Assembly: GCA_016719535.1 (NCBI GenBank)
Contig: JADJYX010000001.1
Coordinates: 186,001-250,000 of the forward strand
Direction: 5' to 3'
Length of the DNA: 64,000 nucleotides
Source of the DNA: Rubrivivax sp.
Lineage (GTDB): Bacteria > Pseudomonadota > Gammaproteobacteria > Burkholderiales > Burkholderiaceae_C
This document shows, one piece after another, positions 24,602 through 37,691 of this stretch. The position numbers and the translations under genes are program-made. Numbering within the stretch: the first letter of the stretch is position 1; every line of letters starts with the position of its first letter. The notes under the pieces are model-generated. The model worked only from the letters and a program-made list of their open reading frames with translations, did no database searches and was not told the origin of the DNA.

Positions 24602-27600
24602 TCAGGGTTGGTTGGGGGTGGGGACTTCGTTGCGCTGGCGGTAGAGCGCGTAATACAGGACCGGGATCACGACCAGCGTGAGCAGCGTGGACACGGCGAT
24701 GCCGAACAGCAGCGAGATCGCCAGCCCGTTGAAGATGGGGTCGTCGAGGATGAAGACCGCGCCGACCATGGCGGCCAGGCCGGTGAGCGCGATCGGCTGC
24801 GCGCGCACCGCGGCGCTCTGCACGACGGCGTCCTTGAAGGCCACGCCGCGCGCCAGCTGCAGTTCGATGAAGTCGACCAGCAGGATGGAGTTGCGCACGA
24901 TGATGCCGGCGAGCGCGATCATGCCGATCATGCTGGTGGCGGTGAAGGGCGCACCCAGCAGCGCGTGGCCGGGCATGACGCCGATGATGGTCAGCGGGAT
25001 CGGCGCCATGATGACCACCGGCGTCAGGTAGCTCTTGAACTGCGCCACCACCAGCAGGTAGATCAGGATCAGGCCGACGCCGTAGGCGGCGCCCATGTCG
25101 CGGAAGGTCTCGTAGGTGATCTGCGATTCGCCGTCCCACTTCACCGCGTACTGGCGGAAGGGGTCGGCGGGCTGGCGGATCCAGTATTCGCCGATGGCGC
25201 CGCTGCCGGGCAGCGCCACGTCCGCCAGCTTGTCGCGGATGGCAAACAGGCCGTACAGCGGCGAATCGGGGATCTGCGCCTGGCCGTCGGCGCGGCGGCC
25301 GATGTCGCCGAAGACATAGCTCACGCCCTGCAGGTTCTTGGTGAACAGCGGCTTGTCGATGACGCCGCGCTCGACGCGCACCAGCTCCGACAGCGGCACC
25401 AGCGCACCGTTGGCGGCGCGCAGCGGCAGCGCCAGCAGCGCGTCCAGGCCCACCTGCGATTCGCGCGGCAGCTGCAGGCGCACCGGCACCGGGTATTTGC
25501 TGTGGCCGTCGTGCAGCCAGGCGGCATCGGCACCCGAGAGGGCCGCCTGCACCGTCTGCGCCACCTGCGACACCGGGATGCCCAGCGACTCGGCGCGCTG
25601 GCGCTGCACGCGCAGGAAGGCGCGCGGCGCATCGACGCGCAGCGTCGAATCGATGGCGGCGATGTCGGGCGTGGCGTGGAAGGCCTGCTCCAGGCGCGCC
25701 GCCACCTGCTGGCGGCCGGCCTCGTCGGGGCCGTAGACCTCGGCCACCAGCGGGCTCTGCACCGGCGGGCCGGGCGGCACCTCCACCACCTTCAGCTTGG
25801 CACCGTGGCGCGCCGCGATGCGGTCGAGCTCGGGGCGCAGGCGCATCGCGATGGCGTGGCTCTGCTCGTCGCGCTGCGCCTTGTCCACCAGGTTGACCTG
25901 CAGGTCACCCTGTTCGGCGTCGGCGCGCAGGTTGTACTGGCGCACCAGGCCGTTGAAGGTGATGGGGCTGGCGGTGCCGGCATAGCCCTGCAGGTCCAGC
26001 ACCTCGGGCTGCTTCGACAGATGCGCGCCCAGCTCGTGCAGCGCAGCAGCGGTGTCCTCCAGCGGCGTGCCGGCGGGCATCTCCAGCACGACCTGGAACT
26101 CGCTCTTGTTGTCGAAGGGCAGCATCTTCAGCACCACGCCCAGGCGCGAATTGGGGATGGTGGCGAGCGCGACCGACAGCGCCATCGCGCCCAGCACCGC
26201 GGCCAGCAACACCCAGCGCTTGGCGGCGCTGTCCAGCAGCGGGCGCAGCACGGCCTGGAACCAGCGCGGCAGCTTCGCCGCCAGGCCGGTGGGCGCGGCG
26301 TGGCCATGGTCTTGTCCGTCAGCGTTCCCGGCGCCGTGGCTCTTCATCAGCTTGAGCGCCAGCCAGGGCGTGACGGTGAAGGCGATGGCCAGCGAGATCG
26401 CCATGCCCAGGCTGCTGTTGATCGGGATCGGGCTCATGTACGGGCCCATCAGCCCGCTGACGAAGGCCATCGGCAGCAGCGCGGCGATCACCGTCAGCGT
26501 GGCCAGGATGGTCGGCCCGCCGACCTCGTCGACGGCTGCCGGGATGATCTCGCGCAGCGGTTTGCCGGGCTCGAGCTGCTGGTGGCGGTGGATGTTCTCC
26601 ACCACCACGATGGCGTCGTCGACCAGGATGCCGATCGAGAAGATGAGCGCGAACAGGCTCACGCGGTTGAGCGTGAAGCCCCAGGCCCAGCTGGCAAACA
26701 GCGTGGCGGTCAGCGTCAGGATCACCGCGGCGCCGACGATCACCGCCTCGCGCCGGCCCAGCGCCAGGCCGACGAGCAGGATCACCGAGCCGGTGGCGAA
26801 GGCCAGCTTCTGGATCAGCTTGTTGGCCTTGTCGGCCGCGGTGGCGCCGTAGTCGCGCGTCACCGTGGCCTGCACGCCCGCGGGGATGACGGTGTTGCGC
26901 AGCGCGTCCACGCGCTCGCGCGCGCCGCGGGCGACGTCGACGGCGTTCTCGCCGGGCTTCTTGCTGACCGTCAGCGTCACCGCCGGGTAGACGCCGCCGG
27001 GGGCGCCAGCGACAGCCGCACTGGCGCCGGCCGCCGGCGCCGCGGCGCCGGGCGTATGCCAGACATAGCGCTGCGGCTGCGCCGCACCGGCCTCGACGCG
27101 TGCCACCTCGCGCAGGTAGACCGGCTTGCCCTGGCTGACGCCGACCACGAGGTTGCCCACCTCGTCGGCGTCGTGTAGGAATTCGCCCGTCTCCACGGTC
27201 AGCATGCGGCCGTTGGCCTGCGGGTCGACCACGCTGCCCGAGGGCATGCCGAGGTTGGCGGCGGCCAGCGTCTGCTGCAGGCGCAGCAGGTCGACGCCGC
27301 GCTCGCGCAGGCGGCTGGGGTCGATCGCCACCTGCACCACGCGGCCGGGGCCGCCGATGGTCTTGACCTCGCGTGCGCCGGGCACGCGCTTGAGCTCGGC
27401 CTCCATCGTGTGCGCCACGCGCTCGAGCTCGACGGCGCTGGTCGCTTCAGGGCTCCACAGCGTGATGGCGAGCACCGGCACGTCGTCGATGCCGGTCGGC
27501 CGCACGATCGGCGTCATCACGCCCAGGCCGGCGGGCAGCCAGTCCTGGTTGGCATTGAGCACGTCGTACAGGCGCACCAGCGCCTCGGTGCGCGGCACGC

Positions 27601-27940
27601 CGACCTGAAACTGCACGGTCACCATGGCCACGCCGGGGCGCGACACCGAATAGGTGTGCTCGATGCCGGCGATCTGCGACAAGGCCTGCTCGGCCGGCCG
27701 CGCCACCAGGTTCTGCACGTCGGCGCTGGCCGCCCCCGGGAAGGGGATGATCACGCTGGCCATCGTGACGTTGATCTGCGGCTCTTCCTCGCGCGGCGTC
27801 ACCAGCACCGCAAACAGGCCCAGCAGCAGCGCCACCAGCGCCAGCAGCGGCGTCAGCGCATTCGACTGGAAGGCGGCGGCCAGGCGGCCGGAAACGCCCA
27901 GTGCCGGGGTCGCGCTGGAAGAAGTCGGGGAACTGTCCAT
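24602..27940 (-). CDS. RND efflux transporter, inner-membrane pump
   Basis: The 1112-aa protein has the RND architecture: first membrane helix (LTPLLALVALLLGLFAVLV), a large periplasmic loop starting VIIPFPGAASADVQNLVARP, a helix bundle with the FSIGILVDDAIVVVENIHRH signature of AcrB-type pumps, a second periplasmic loop and a helix bundle ending LLTLVVIPVLYYALYRQR. It exports substrates using the proton gradient, with the adaptor encoded 11 bases upstream. No outer-membrane channel gene is present, so a TolC-like protein from elsewhere is needed. The ATG at 27940 was chosen because the helix begins shortly after. Substrate unknown. Confidence 0.93.
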   Translation of the reverse strand: MDSSPTSSSATPALGVSGRLAAAFQSNALTPLLALVALLLGLFAVLVTPREEEPQINVTMASVIIPFPGAASADVQNLVARPAEQALSQIAGIEHTYSVSRPGVAMVTVQFQVGVPRTEALVRLYDVLNANQDWLPAGLGVMTPIVRPTGIDDVPVLAITLWSPEATSAVELERVAHTMEAELKRVPGAREVKTIGGPGRVVQVAIDPSRLRERGVDLLRLQQTLAAANLGMPSGSVVDPQANGRMLTVETGEFLHDADEVGNLVVGVSQGKPVYLREVARVEAGAAQPQRYVWHTPGAAAPAAGASAAVAGAPGGVYPAVTLTVSKKPGENAVDVARGARERVDALRNTVIPAGVQATVTRDYGATAADKANKLIQKLAFATGSVILLVGLALGRREAVIVGAAVILTLTATLFASWAWGFTLNRVSLFALIFSIGILVDDAIVVVENIHRHQQLEPGKPLREIIPAAVDEVGGPTILATLTVIAALLPMAFVSGLMGPYMSPIPINSSLGMAISLAIAFTVTPWLALKLMKSHGAGNADGQDHGHAAPTGLAAKLPRWFQAVLRPLLDSAAKRWVLLAAVLGAMALSVALATIPNSRLGVVLKMLPFDNKSEFQVVLEMPAGTPLEDTAAALHELGAHLSKQPEVLDLQGYAGTASPITFNGLVRQYNLRADAEQGDLQVNLVDKAQRDEQSHAIAMRLRPELDRIAARHGAKLKVVEVPPGPPVQSPLVAEVYGPDEAGRQQVAARLEQAFHATPDIAAIDSTLRVDAPRAFLRVQRQRAESLGIPVSQVAQTVQAALSGADAAWLHDGHSKYPVPVRLQLPRESQVGLDALLALPLRAANGALVPLSELVRVERGVIDKPLFTKNLQGVSYVFGDIGRRADGQAQIPDSPLYGLFAIRDKLADVALPGSGAIGEYWIRQPADPFRQYAVKWDGESQITYETFRDMGAAYGVGLILIYLLVVAQFKSYLTPVVIMAPIPLTIIGVMPGHALLGAPFTATSMIGMIALAGIIVRNSILLVDFIELQLARGVAFKDAVVQSAAVRAQPIALTGLAAMVGAVFILDDPIFNGLAISLLFGIAVSTLLTLVVIPVLYYALYRQRNEVPTPNQP

Positions 27941-27951
27941 CGCCGGTGCGG

Positions 27952-29025
27952 TCACTTGGCGGGGCGGGCGTCGGCCAGACCGGCCTGCACGGCGTTGGCC
28001 GCCACCTTCTCGCCCGCCTTCAGGCCGGCCAGGATCTCGATGCCGTCGGCGCCGCGGTCGGCACCCAGGCGCACGGCGCGCAACTGGAAGCCCTGGCCCT
28101 GCGCCACATAGACGGCGGTCAGCTCGCCGCGGCGCAGCACCGCGGCTGCGGGCACGCGCAGCGGGCCGGCGGCGGCGCCATCGGCAGCCACCGCTGCCGC
28201 GGCGCCGCTGAAATGAACGCGCGCCACCTGGCCGGGCACCAGCCCGGGCAGTGCGGCGGCGGGCAGGTCCAGCCGCCATTCGACGGTCTGCGACACCGGG
28301 TCGGCGCTGGCCAGCTCGGTGCGCGCAGCCGGCTGCACGCGCTGGCCGTTGGCCAGTTCGACCTCGATGCGCGTGGCGCGGCGCGCGCCCTGCGCCTGCG
28401 ACAGCGGCACCTGCGCGGTGGCGCGCAGGGCACCGGGCGCATACAGCGTGGCGATCGGGCGCCCCGGGCTGGCCAGGTCACCGGCTTCCAGGTGGGTGGC
28501 CAGCACGATGCCGTCGAAAGGCGCGGTGACGGCGGCAAAGCCGCGTGCCAGGGTGGCCTGCGAACGGGCGGCCTGCGCCTGCTGCACGCCGGCAAGCGCC
28601 GCCTTGTGCTGTGTCTCGGCGGTATCCAGCGCCGCCTGGCTGACGAAGCCCTGGGCACGCAACTCGCGCGTGCGCTCGGCGGCGACGCGCGCATTGCGCG
28701 CCTCGGCCTCGGCCTGGGCCAGCCCGGCCTCGCTGCGCAGCACGCCGGCGGCGGCGTCGCGTTCGTCGATGCGGGCGATGGTCTGGCCGGCCCTGACGCG
28801 GTCGCCGGCCTTGACCAGCAGCGCCAGCACGTTGCCGCCGAGCTGCGCCGACAGGGTGGCCTGGCGCACCGGCTCGACATGGCCTTCGATCGACAGGCTG
28901 CTGCCGGCGGCGCCCCGGCGCGCCTCGGCCAGCGGCACCTCGGCCGCCAGCGCCGGCAGCGCGGCGGCGGCGATCACGGCCGCCAGCGTGGTGAGGACGA
29001 AGAGGGACTGGTTTTTGATACCCAT
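27952..29025 (-). CDS. RND efflux periplasmic adaptor (membrane fusion protein)
   Basis: The 357-aa protein has a signal peptide ending ALPALAAEV, then a lipoyl half-motif (VEPVRQATLSAQLGGNVLALLVKAGDRV), a helical hairpin of Ala/Gln/Arg-rich heptads (residues about 85-150), the second lipoyl half (APFDGIVLATHLEAGDL) and beta-barrel and membrane-proximal domains. It links the RND pump to an outer-membrane channel. No Shine-Dalgarno sequence is visible before the ATG, and the start codon coincides with the predicted transcription start, suggesting a leaderless transcript. Confidence 0.92.
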   Translation of the reverse strand: MGIKNQSLFVLTTLAAVIAAAALPALAAEVPLAEARRGAAGSSLSIEGHVEPVRQATLSAQLGGNVLALLVKAGDRVRAGQTIARIDERDAAAGVLRSEAGLAQAEAEARNARVAAERTRELRAQGFVSQAALDTAETQHKAALAGVQQAQAARSQATLARGFAAVTAPFDGIVLATHLEAGDLASPGRPIATLYAPGALRATAQVPLSQAQGARRATRIEVELANGQRVQPAARTELASADPVSQTVEWRLDLPAAALPGLVPGQVARVHFSGAAAAVAADGAAAGPLRVPAAAVLRRGELTAVYVAQGQGFQLRAVRLGADRGADGIEILAGLKAGEKVAANAVQAGLADARPAK

Positions 29026-29031
29026 GCCGGT

Positions 29032-29060
29032 ATGCTAACAGATACCCGGTAGGGTATCAA
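29032..29060 (-). promoter_or_regulatory. Promoter of the efflux block with palindromic operator in the spacer
   Basis: On the minus strand a -35 box TTGATA (complement of 29055-29060, five of six) and a -10 box TAGCAT (complement of 29032-29037, four of six) are separated by exactly 17 bases. The spacer is largely filled by a palindrome, GATACCC-GGTA-GGGTATC (29041-29058), of the ATACCC..GGGTAT type that CsoR/CstR-family repressors bind. A second, imperfect GATACC..GGTATG pair (29017-29034) overlaps the adaptor start. The predicted +1 falls on or next to the ATG at 29025. Assignment to the neighbouring CsoR-type repressor is inference. Confidence 0.6.
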
Positions 29061-29125
29061 GAGGACTGCCGATTCCCCTTGCCTCGTCCATGCCGGGCGC
29101 GCGGGCGAGGCGCCCGCATGCAGCT

Positions 29126-29617
29126 TCAGAACGGGATGTCGTCTTCCATGTCGTCGAAGCCGGTCGACGACTTCGGCGCCGGCTTGGGCGCGGGCGCGCT
29201 GCGGGCCGGCGGGGCGCTGCGGGGCGCCGGGGTGCTGCGCTCGCCGCCCATGTCGTCGCCGCCCATGCCACCGCCACCGCCTTCGCGGCTGCCCAGCAGC
29301 TGCATCTGGTCGGCGACGATCTCGGTGGTGTATTTCTCGACGCCGTCCTTGTCGGTCCACTTGCGTGTCTTCAGGCGGCCCTCGACGTAGACCGGGCGGC
29401 CCTTCTTCAGGTATTCGCCGGCGATCTCGGCCAGCCGGTCGTAGAAGACGACGCGGTGCCATTCGGTCTCTTCCTGGCGCTCGCCGCTGGTCTTGTCCTT
29501 CCACTGGCGGCTGGTGGCCAGCGTGACGTTGCAGATCGCCGAGCCACTGGGCGCGTAGCGCACCTCGGGGTCGCGGCCGAGGTTGCCGATGAGGATGACT
29601 TTGTTGACCGAGGCCAT
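29126..29617 (-). CDS. ssb: Single-stranded DNA-binding protein
   Basis: The 163-aa protein has the OB-fold start ASVNKVILIGNLGRDPEVRY, TEWHRVVFYDRLAEIAGEYLKKG and VEGRLKTRKW, a Gly/Pro/Ala-rich linker (about residues 110-150) and the acidic tip DDMEDDIPF that recruits RecQ and other repair proteins. It coats single-stranded DNA during replication and repair. The gene is divergent from recQ with 146 bases between the starts. Confidence 0.96.
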   Translation of the reverse strand: MASVNKVILIGNLGRDPEVRYAPSGSAICNVTLATSRQWKDKTSGERQEETEWHRVVFYDRLAEIAGEYLKKGRPVYVEGRLKTRKWTDKDGVEKYTTEIVADQMQLLGSREGGGGGMGGDDMGGERSTPAPRSAPPARSAPAPKPAPKSSTGFDDMEDDIPF

Positions 29618-29763
29618 GGCGGGCTCCTGAGGGGTTCGCGGGGATGGCGGTCATCATAGCGATGGCCCCCGGCCGCGCCATCGTTCCTGCGGCGGCCCCC
29701 GCCGGTGTGCCCCCGGCGGCGGGGGCAACGCACGGGGACCGTCGATTACCATCGCCGCCGAGC

Positions 29764-31666
<1,903 letters not shown>

Positions 31667-31710
31667 GCGGTCCGGCTCGCTATGATGGCCGGTTGCCCTG
31701 CCGTCACGCG

Positions 31711-34887
<3,177 letters not shown>

Positions 34888-35279
34888 ATCGATGCGGATG
34901 GCGTAGGCGACCAGGAGAATCAGCAGGCTGAGGTACATGGGGTTGCGTGTGTACCGGAAGACGCCGGTCGTGACCAGCGCCCTGGCGCGATGCGGGCGCA
35001 GCGGATCGATCGTGGTCCTCGCGTGCCACAGCCCGGCCACGGCAGCCAGCGCGACCACGGCGCTGAGCTGCGAGAGCGCGACGCCGAGATGCATGCGCAA
35101 GGCGCAAGGATCGACAGCAATGCCGTGCGACCGCGTATACCACTTCATGGAAGCGCCCGCCACGGCTGCGATGACGGGGGCGGGCACCCTGGTCTCGAGG
35201 AAGCGCACGCGTGGATCCTGAGGGCTAGACGCTGCGAACGACCCGCGGCGCGCGCATGCGGATGTCGTTCACGGATGGC

Positions 35280-36995
35280 TCAGCGCCGGGGGGCGTCGCC
35301 GTCGTCGCGGTCGGCGCGGTCGCCGGGCCGGTCACCGATGCGGCCGCCGCGTTCGGCGATGAGCGCGCGGCGGCGCGCCTCCAGCTCGCGCAGCCGGGCG
35401 TCGATGATCGAGGCCTCGATGAAGTCCTGCCCGGCAGCGCCGCTGCGCGCCAGGTTGCGGCCGCTGCGCAGCCGGTCCAGCGCGCCGGTGAGATCGCCCA
35501 CCAGCAGCCGCGATTCGGCATGTGCCCGCAGCGCCCGCAGGCGCAGGCCCAGCGCTTCGGCGTTGTTGCCCAGCAGCAGCCAGGCCATGGCGTCCTGCGG
35601 ATGCGCGGCCACCCAGGTCTGCAGCGATTCGGTGGCCTGACGCAGCGCGGCCTCGCGCGCCGCCCCGGTCAGTTGCAGGGCCGCATGGGCCTGCATCATC
35701 AGCAGCGGGCGCCTGGCCTGGGCGTCGGGCCAGCGCGTGCCGGCATCGGCCAGCCGCTGCAGCGCACCGGCCATGTCGCCGGCGGCCATGCGCGCTTCGG
35801 CGTCCAGCAGCCACAGCGCGCGCGCCACCGCGGGGTCGGGTGCGGCCTGCTCGGCCAGCAGCGCACGCGCCTCGCGGCCGCGCTGTCCGGCCAGGGCGTG
35901 TTCGCGCAGCAGGCTCGAGGCCAGCGCGCTGGCATACAGCGCCGCCAGGCGCTCGGGCGCACCCTGGCCGGCGCGCACGGCGGGCAGTTCCTGCAGGCGG
36001 CGCAGCGCCACCACGCTGGTGTCCATCAGCACGCGCGCCCGCGCGCCCATCAGCAGGTGCAGCCAGGGCGAGACGGCCGGGTTGGCCGAGGGCGCGCCTT
36101 GCAGCCGCAGCCGCGCCTCGCTCTGCCGTTCCAGCGTCAGCGGGTGGCTGCGCAGGTAGGGATAGGCGCCGTTGTCGTTGAGGCGGTTGGCCTGATCGAG
36201 CATCTCGAACATGGCCGCCATGCCGGCGCCGTCGAAGCCGCCGCGCTCGAGCAGCGCGTAGCCGATGCGGTCGGCCTCGCGCTCCATGTCGCGCGAGAAG
36301 TTCAGCTGGCCCTGGATGGCCGCCGCCTGGCCGCCCATCACCGCGGCCTGCGCCATGTCGACGTTGTTGCTGCGGCTGGCTGCCAGCAGCGCCAGGATCA
36401 TGCCGGCCATGCTCAGCAGCGACTGCCGCTGCTGGTTGGCGATGCCGCGCGCGATGTGGCGCTGGGTGATGTGCGTGAGCTCGTGCGCCAGCACCGAGGC
36501 CAGCTTGTCGCGCGTGGCCGTCAGCGCGATCAGCCCCAGGTGCACACCGACGAAACCGCCGGGCAGCGCGAAGGCATTGACGCTCTTGTCGCGCACGAGG
36601 AAGGCCTCCCACGCAAACTGAGCGCCGGTATCGACGTCGATGTCGCCGCGCGCGCGCGCGGCCGCCACCAGCGGCCGCCACAGCGACTGCAGGTATTCCA
36701 GCAGCACCGGGTCGTCGTAGTAGGCCGGGTCGCGCCGGATCTCGGCCATGATCTGGTCGCCCAGGCGACGCTCGGTGGCGACGTTGAAGTCCTCGGCGGC
36801 GCTTTCGCCCAGCGCCGGCAGGCGAAGGGGGCTGCCGTCGGGCACGGGCGCCGCGCCGGCATCGACGGGCTGCGCCGCGCCCTGCGACAGCGAAGCCTGC
36901 ACCGGCAGCGCCAGTGCGGCCGTCAGCATCAGCGCGCGTGCCAGCCGGTGCGGCAGGGGAGCCAGGTGCTCAAGGGTCTTGGTGGTCACGGACAC
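35280..36995 (-). CDS. M48 family metalloprotease, BepA-like
   Basis: The 571-aa protein has an N-terminal signal sequence (LMLTAALALPVQA), an M48 zinc protease domain with HELTH (about residues 169-173) and the third ligand in SRDMEREADRIGYAL, and a C-terminal half of Ala/Leu-rich TPR-like helices. This is the BepA/YfgC layout: a periplasmic protease-chaperone that helps outer-membrane protein assembly. The start is a GTG at 36995. The C-terminus is highly charged (RPGDRADRDDGDAPRR). It is divergent from moaC with only 65 bases between starts. Confidence 0.92.
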   Translation of the reverse strand: MSVTTKTLEHLAPLPHRLARALMLTAALALPVQASLSQGAAQPVDAGAAPVPDGSPLRLPALGESAAEDFNVATERRLGDQIMAEIRRDPAYYDDPVLLEYLQSLWRPLVAAARARGDIDVDTGAQFAWEAFLVRDKSVNAFALPGGFVGVHLGLIALTATRDKLASVLAHELTHITQRHIARGIANQQRQSLLSMAGMILALLAASRSNNVDMAQAAVMGGQAAAIQGQLNFSRDMEREADRIGYALLERGGFDGAGMAAMFEMLDQANRLNDNGAYPYLRSHPLTLERQSEARLRLQGAPSANPAVSPWLHLLMGARARVLMDTSVVALRRLQELPAVRAGQGAPERLAALYASALASSLLREHALAGQRGREARALLAEQAAPDPAVARALWLLDAEARMAAGDMAGALQRLADAGTRWPDAQARRPLLMMQAHAALQLTGAAREAALRQATESLQTWVAAHPQDAMAWLLLGNNAEALGLRLRALRAHAESRLLVGDLTGALDRLRSGRNLARSGAAGQDFIEASIIDARLRELEARRRALIAERGGRIGDRPGDRADRDDGDAPRR

Positions 36996-37060
36996 TCCAG
37001 GGCCCGGGCAGGACCCGCCGGTATCATGACACCGCCACTTTGCCCGCGTGTTGCTGTGCC

Positions 37061-37540
37061 ATGACGTCCCCGCTCACCCATTTCGACGCCCAGGGCCAGG
37101 CCCACATGGTCGACGTCTCGGCCAAGGCCGAAACGCACCGCGTGGCACGCGCCACCGGCCTCATCCGCATGCAGCCCGAGACCTTCGCGCTCGTGGCCTC
37201 GGGCCAGGCGAAGAAGGGCGATGTGATCGCGGTGGCGCGCATCGCCGCCATCCAGGGCGCCAAGCGCACCGCCGAGCTGGTGCCGCTGTGCCACCCGCTG
37301 CCGATCACGCGCGTGGCGGTCGAGTTCGAACTCGACGCCGCCGCGAACAGCGTGCGCTGCACCGCACAGGTCGAGACCTTCGGCCGCACCGGCGTCGAGA
37401 TGGAGGCGCTGACGGCGGTGCAGGTCGGCCTGCTGACCGTCTACGACATGTGCAAGGCCGCCGACCGCGGCATGGTGATGGACGGCATCCGCGTGCTGGC
37501 CAAGTCGGGCGGCAAGTCGGGGGACTGGGTGGCCGCGTAG
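37061..37540 (+). CDS. moaC: Cyclic pyranopterin monophosphate synthase
   Basis: The 159-aa MoaC completes the first step of molybdenum cofactor synthesis, rearranging the MoaA product into cyclic pyranopterin monophosphate. Conserved pieces are MVDVSAKAETHRVA, AAIQGAKRTAELVPLCHPLP (catalytic Lys and His region), TFGRTGVEMEALTAVQVGLLTVYDMCKA and GIRVLAKSGGKSG. Length is normal. No other Mo-cofactor gene is adjacent. A GC hairpin with a T run follows at its stop. Confidence 0.96.
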   Translation: MTSPLTHFDAQGQAHMVDVSAKAETHRVARATGLIRMQPETFALVASGQAKKGDVIAVARIAAIQGAKRTAELVPLCHPLPITRVAVEFELDAAANSVRCTAQVETFGRTGVEMEALTAVQVGLLTVYDMCKAADRGMVMDGIRVLAKSGGKSGDWVAA

Positions 37541-37597
37541 CGCTGCGCCCGATGCGGCCCGGCCGCGCAGAACTGACGCGCGCAGCGCCCGCTTTTT
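37540..37597 (+). terminator. Terminator after moaC
   Basis: GCGCTGCGC (37540-37548, starting on the last base of the stop) pairs perfectly with GCGCAGCGC (37580-37588). A second small hairpin, GCGGCC-C-GGCCGC (37554-37566), lies inside the loop. Five T's follow at 37593-37597. The remaining bases up to the next start show no gene. Confidence 0.6.
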
Positions 37598-37691
37598 CGC
37601 GCATCGGCGGCGGCGGCGCGACCCGACACTCTCCGGCACGTGCGGGACCGCCACGTGCGCCAGGGCAGCCGTGCCCCGACGCAGCCCGGAG

